Shown here piece after piece: positions 62,541-64,000 of a stretch of DNA of 64,000 nucleotides. The DNA is taken from assembly GCA_013373635.1 (NCBI GenBank), contig JABXHN010000010.1, forward strand, positions 183,568 through 247,567, in the 5' to 3' direction. Made by a program: the position numbers and the translations under genes. Numbering within the stretch: the stretch's first letter is position 1; every line of letters begins with the position of its first letter. This stretch comes from Flavobacteriaceae bacterium (lineage in GTDB: Bacteria > Bacteroidota > Bacteroidia > Flavobacteriales > Flavobacteriaceae). Under the pieces are notes generated by a model. The model was not told where the DNA came from, made no database searches, and worked only from the letters and a program-made list of their open reading frames with translations.

Positions 62541-63896
62541 ATGAATCCAATTATTATTCAGGCCATACAATTTTTTATGAGTCTTTCATTGCTCATTATT
62601 CTTCACGAATTAGGGCATTTTATACCTGCTAAAATCTTTAAGACAAGAGTTGAGAAATTCTACCTCTTTTTTGATGTAAAATTTTCACTCTTTAAAAAGA
62701 AAATAGGGGATACAGTTTACGGAATCGGATGGCTTCCACTAGGAGGTTATGTCAAGATTTCTGGAATGATCGACGAGAGTATGGATGTAGAGGCCATGAA
62801 AGAGGAGCCCAAGCCATGGGAGTTTCGTTCAAAACCAGCTTGGCAACGACTGATTATTATGACAGGTGGGGTACTGGTCAACTTTATATTGGCAGTGGTT
62901 ATTTATATTGGTATGGCGTATTCCTATGGAGAACAATTTATCGCCAATGAGAGTGTTAAAGATGGAGTCTACGTGGCCTACCCTGAAATCGGTGATCAAT
63001 TAGGGATTCAAACCGGAGATAAAATCATTGCTGTTGACGGAGAACCCATAGAGCGTTTTTCTCAAATCTTTATGGAGATTGTCAATGGAAATGAAATCAC
63101 CATTGATAGAGATGGACAACTCATCACACAAGAAATCCCCGTTGATTTTATTTCTACGCTTCTCGAAGATCAAGAGAAAGCACGTTTCTTATCCTTTAGA
63201 CAACCATTTGTCATTGGAGAAGTAGCTAGTGATTCAGCTAACGCATCAGCAGGCCTAGAAGCTGGTGATCAATTCATCAGTATTAATGGACAACCATCTT
63301 ACTATGTGGATCAGGCAAAAGAATTACTCGATCAAAATAAAGGAGGTCAAATTACTGCTTTGGTAGAGGATCAAAATGGAGCGAGACGCAATGTTACACT
63401 CAGTGTAAACGATGAAGGAAAAATAGGTATTGCATTCAAGCTCCTCACTATGGAAGAATACCAAGAAAGAGGAATTTTTGAAGTAGAGACTAAAAAATAC
63501 TCTCTTGTTGAATCAATTCCAGTTGGAATTGATAAAGGAGTAAGTACTCTTTCAGGATACGTAAAGCAAGTTAAAAAGATTGTTAACCCAGAAACTGGAG
63601 CTTATAAAGGTGTCGGTGGTTTTGCAGCCATTGGTGGACTTTTTCCAGATACTTGGAACTGGGAAGCCTTTTGGGGAACAACAGCGCTGATATCAATTAT
63701 ATTAGCTTTTATGAATATTCTTCCAATACCTGCCCTTGATGGTGGTCATGTGATGTTTTTACTCTATGAAATGATCAGTGGTAGAAAGCCGAGTGATAAA
63801 TTTTTAGAATATGCTCAACTCGTTGGATTTGTTCTTTTATTGGGACTTTTAGTCTTTGCCAATGGGAATGACCTCTATAAGTTATTTGTAAAATAA
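62541..63896 (+). CDS. rseP: Site-2 intramembrane zinc metalloprotease (RseP family)
   Basis: A 451-residue inner-membrane protease that cuts membrane-embedded substrates such as anti-sigma factors and remnant signal peptides. HELGH at residues 22-26 lies in the first helix and the third metal ligand is in PALDGGH at about 397-403. Two PDZ domains lie between (about 130-195, with GDKIIAVDGEPI, and 225-290, with GDQFISINGQPS). The gene is divergent from pta. No anti-sigma factor is encoded nearby. Confidence 0.94.
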   Translation: MNPIIIQAIQFFMSLSLLIILHELGHFIPAKIFKTRVEKFYLFFDVKFSLFKKKIGDTVYGIGWLPLGGYVKISGMIDESMDVEAMKEEPKPWEFRSKPAWQRLIIMTGGVLVNFILAVVIYIGMAYSYGEQFIANESVKDGVYVAYPEIGDQLGIQTGDKIIAVDGEPIERFSQIFMEIVNGNEITIDRDGQLITQEIPVDFISTLLEDQEKARFLSFRQPFVIGEVASDSANASAGLEAGDQFISINGQPSYYVDQAKELLDQNKGGQITALVEDQNGARRNVTLSVNDEGKIGIAFKLLTMEEYQERGIFEVETKKYSLVESIPVGIDKGVSTLSGYVKQVKKIVNPETGAYKGVGGFAAIGGLFPDTWNWEAFWGTTALISIILAFMNILPIPALDGGHVMFLLYEMISGRKPSDKFLEYAQLVGFVLLLGLLVFANGNDLYKLFVK

Positions 63897-63914
63897 AAAT
63901 CTCTTATTTTTTTG

Positions 63915-63944
63915 TTTGGAAATTGTAAAAAACATTTATATTTG
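63915..63944 (+). promoter_or_regulatory. Promoter of the tRNA gene at the right edge
   Basis: TTTG at 63915-63918, 18-base spacer and TATATTTG at 63937-63944. This is a strong match to the Bacteroidota consensus, as expected for a stable RNA gene. The tRNA starts about 32 bases downstream. Confidence 0.7.
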
Positions 63945-63976
63945 CACCCGCTATTGTAACAAATAGTTGGATAAAT

Positions 63977-64000
63977 TCCTCCTTAGCTCAGTTGGTTAGA
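63977..64000 (+). tRNA. tRNA gene, 5' part only, probably tRNA-Asn
   Basis: The sequence shows a seven-base acceptor strand TCCTCCT, U8-A9, and the D-stem and loop (GCTCAGTTGGTTAGA), then the window ends. The acceptor strand matches tRNA-Asn(GTT) of Flavobacteriia as I remember it, but the anticodon is outside the window, so identity is not proven. Confidence 0.75.

Noticed and set aside
1..64000. CRISPR arrays, insertion sequences and prophage
   Set aside because: No regularly spaced repeats, transposase or phage genes were found in any part of the window.

Overview
The window is a 64 kb stretch of chromosome from a member of the Bacteroidota, almost certainly the family Flavobacteriaceae. 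Three things point there. Many genes are preceded by the Bacteroidota -7 promoter box TAnnTTTG. Several proteins are typical of the group: IPExxxVDY, DUF3078 and DUF3109 proteins, a long 632-residue PurF, an orphan TonB plug protein, and a Kbl gene lying between AddAB-like recombination genes. The DNA is also AT-rich, gene-dense and has short spacers. I see no transposase, integrase, phage gene, CRISPR array or rRNA. One tRNA begins at the right edge.

Layout. 1-4.5 kb: a small exported protein, a beta-carbonic anhydrase and a SulP anion transporter, then pheS. 4-9 kb, minus strand: CYTH protein, pyruvate kinase, IPExxxVDY protein, RNase III, FabF and acyl carrier protein, with intrinsic terminators between acpP and fabF and just before the CYTH gene. 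9-13 kb, plus strand: purN, rnhA, a PfkB kinase and purF. 13-21 kb: superoxide dismutase, then an AddA-like helicase-nuclease, kbl and an AddB-like nuclease, tightly joined. 21-29.5 kb: TonB-plug protein, MATE exporter, crotonase-family protein, a 32-residue membrane peptide too short for usual annotation, QueD, LpxH, RecJ, OsmC, DUF819 transporter, RsmI and an unknown 202-residue protein. 29.6-33.9 kb: tdk, alr, asd, a small membrane protein, MarC and DUF3109. 34-37.8 kb: nrdB and nrdA. 48.9-64 kb: YicC, gmk, nadD, dgt, DUF3078 protein, dxs, a metzincin-like lipoprotein, the feoA-feoB-Cys-rich operon, SCO, ackA, pta, rseP and the start of a probable tRNA-Asn.

The one clearly accessory block is 37.9-48.8 kb. 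It holds two paralogous GMC dehydrogenases around a Tat/lipobox small subunit on the minus strand. Divergently it holds a lipoprotein sugar isomerase/epimerase-fold protein, an MFS permease, a Gfo/Idh/MocA oxidoreductase, a cytoplasmic isomerase/epimerase-fold protein and three DUF1080 (3-keto-disaccharide hydrolase family) proteins. Together they look like a complete oxidise-cleave-import-reduce route: a periplasmic dehydrogenase makes a 3-keto-glycoside, DUF1080 and TIM-barrel enzymes cleave it, the permease imports the keto-sugar, and the Gfo/Idh enzyme reduces it. This functional reading is inference from families and gene order. The substrate is unknown, and there is no SusCD pair, glycoside hydrolase or local regulator.

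Most other genes are housekeeping. Points of regulatory interest are leaderless-looking starts at purF and the MATE gene, terminator hairpins inside gene pairs (acpP/fabF, pyk/CYTH, nrdB/nrdA) and palindromes upstream of asd and nrdB.
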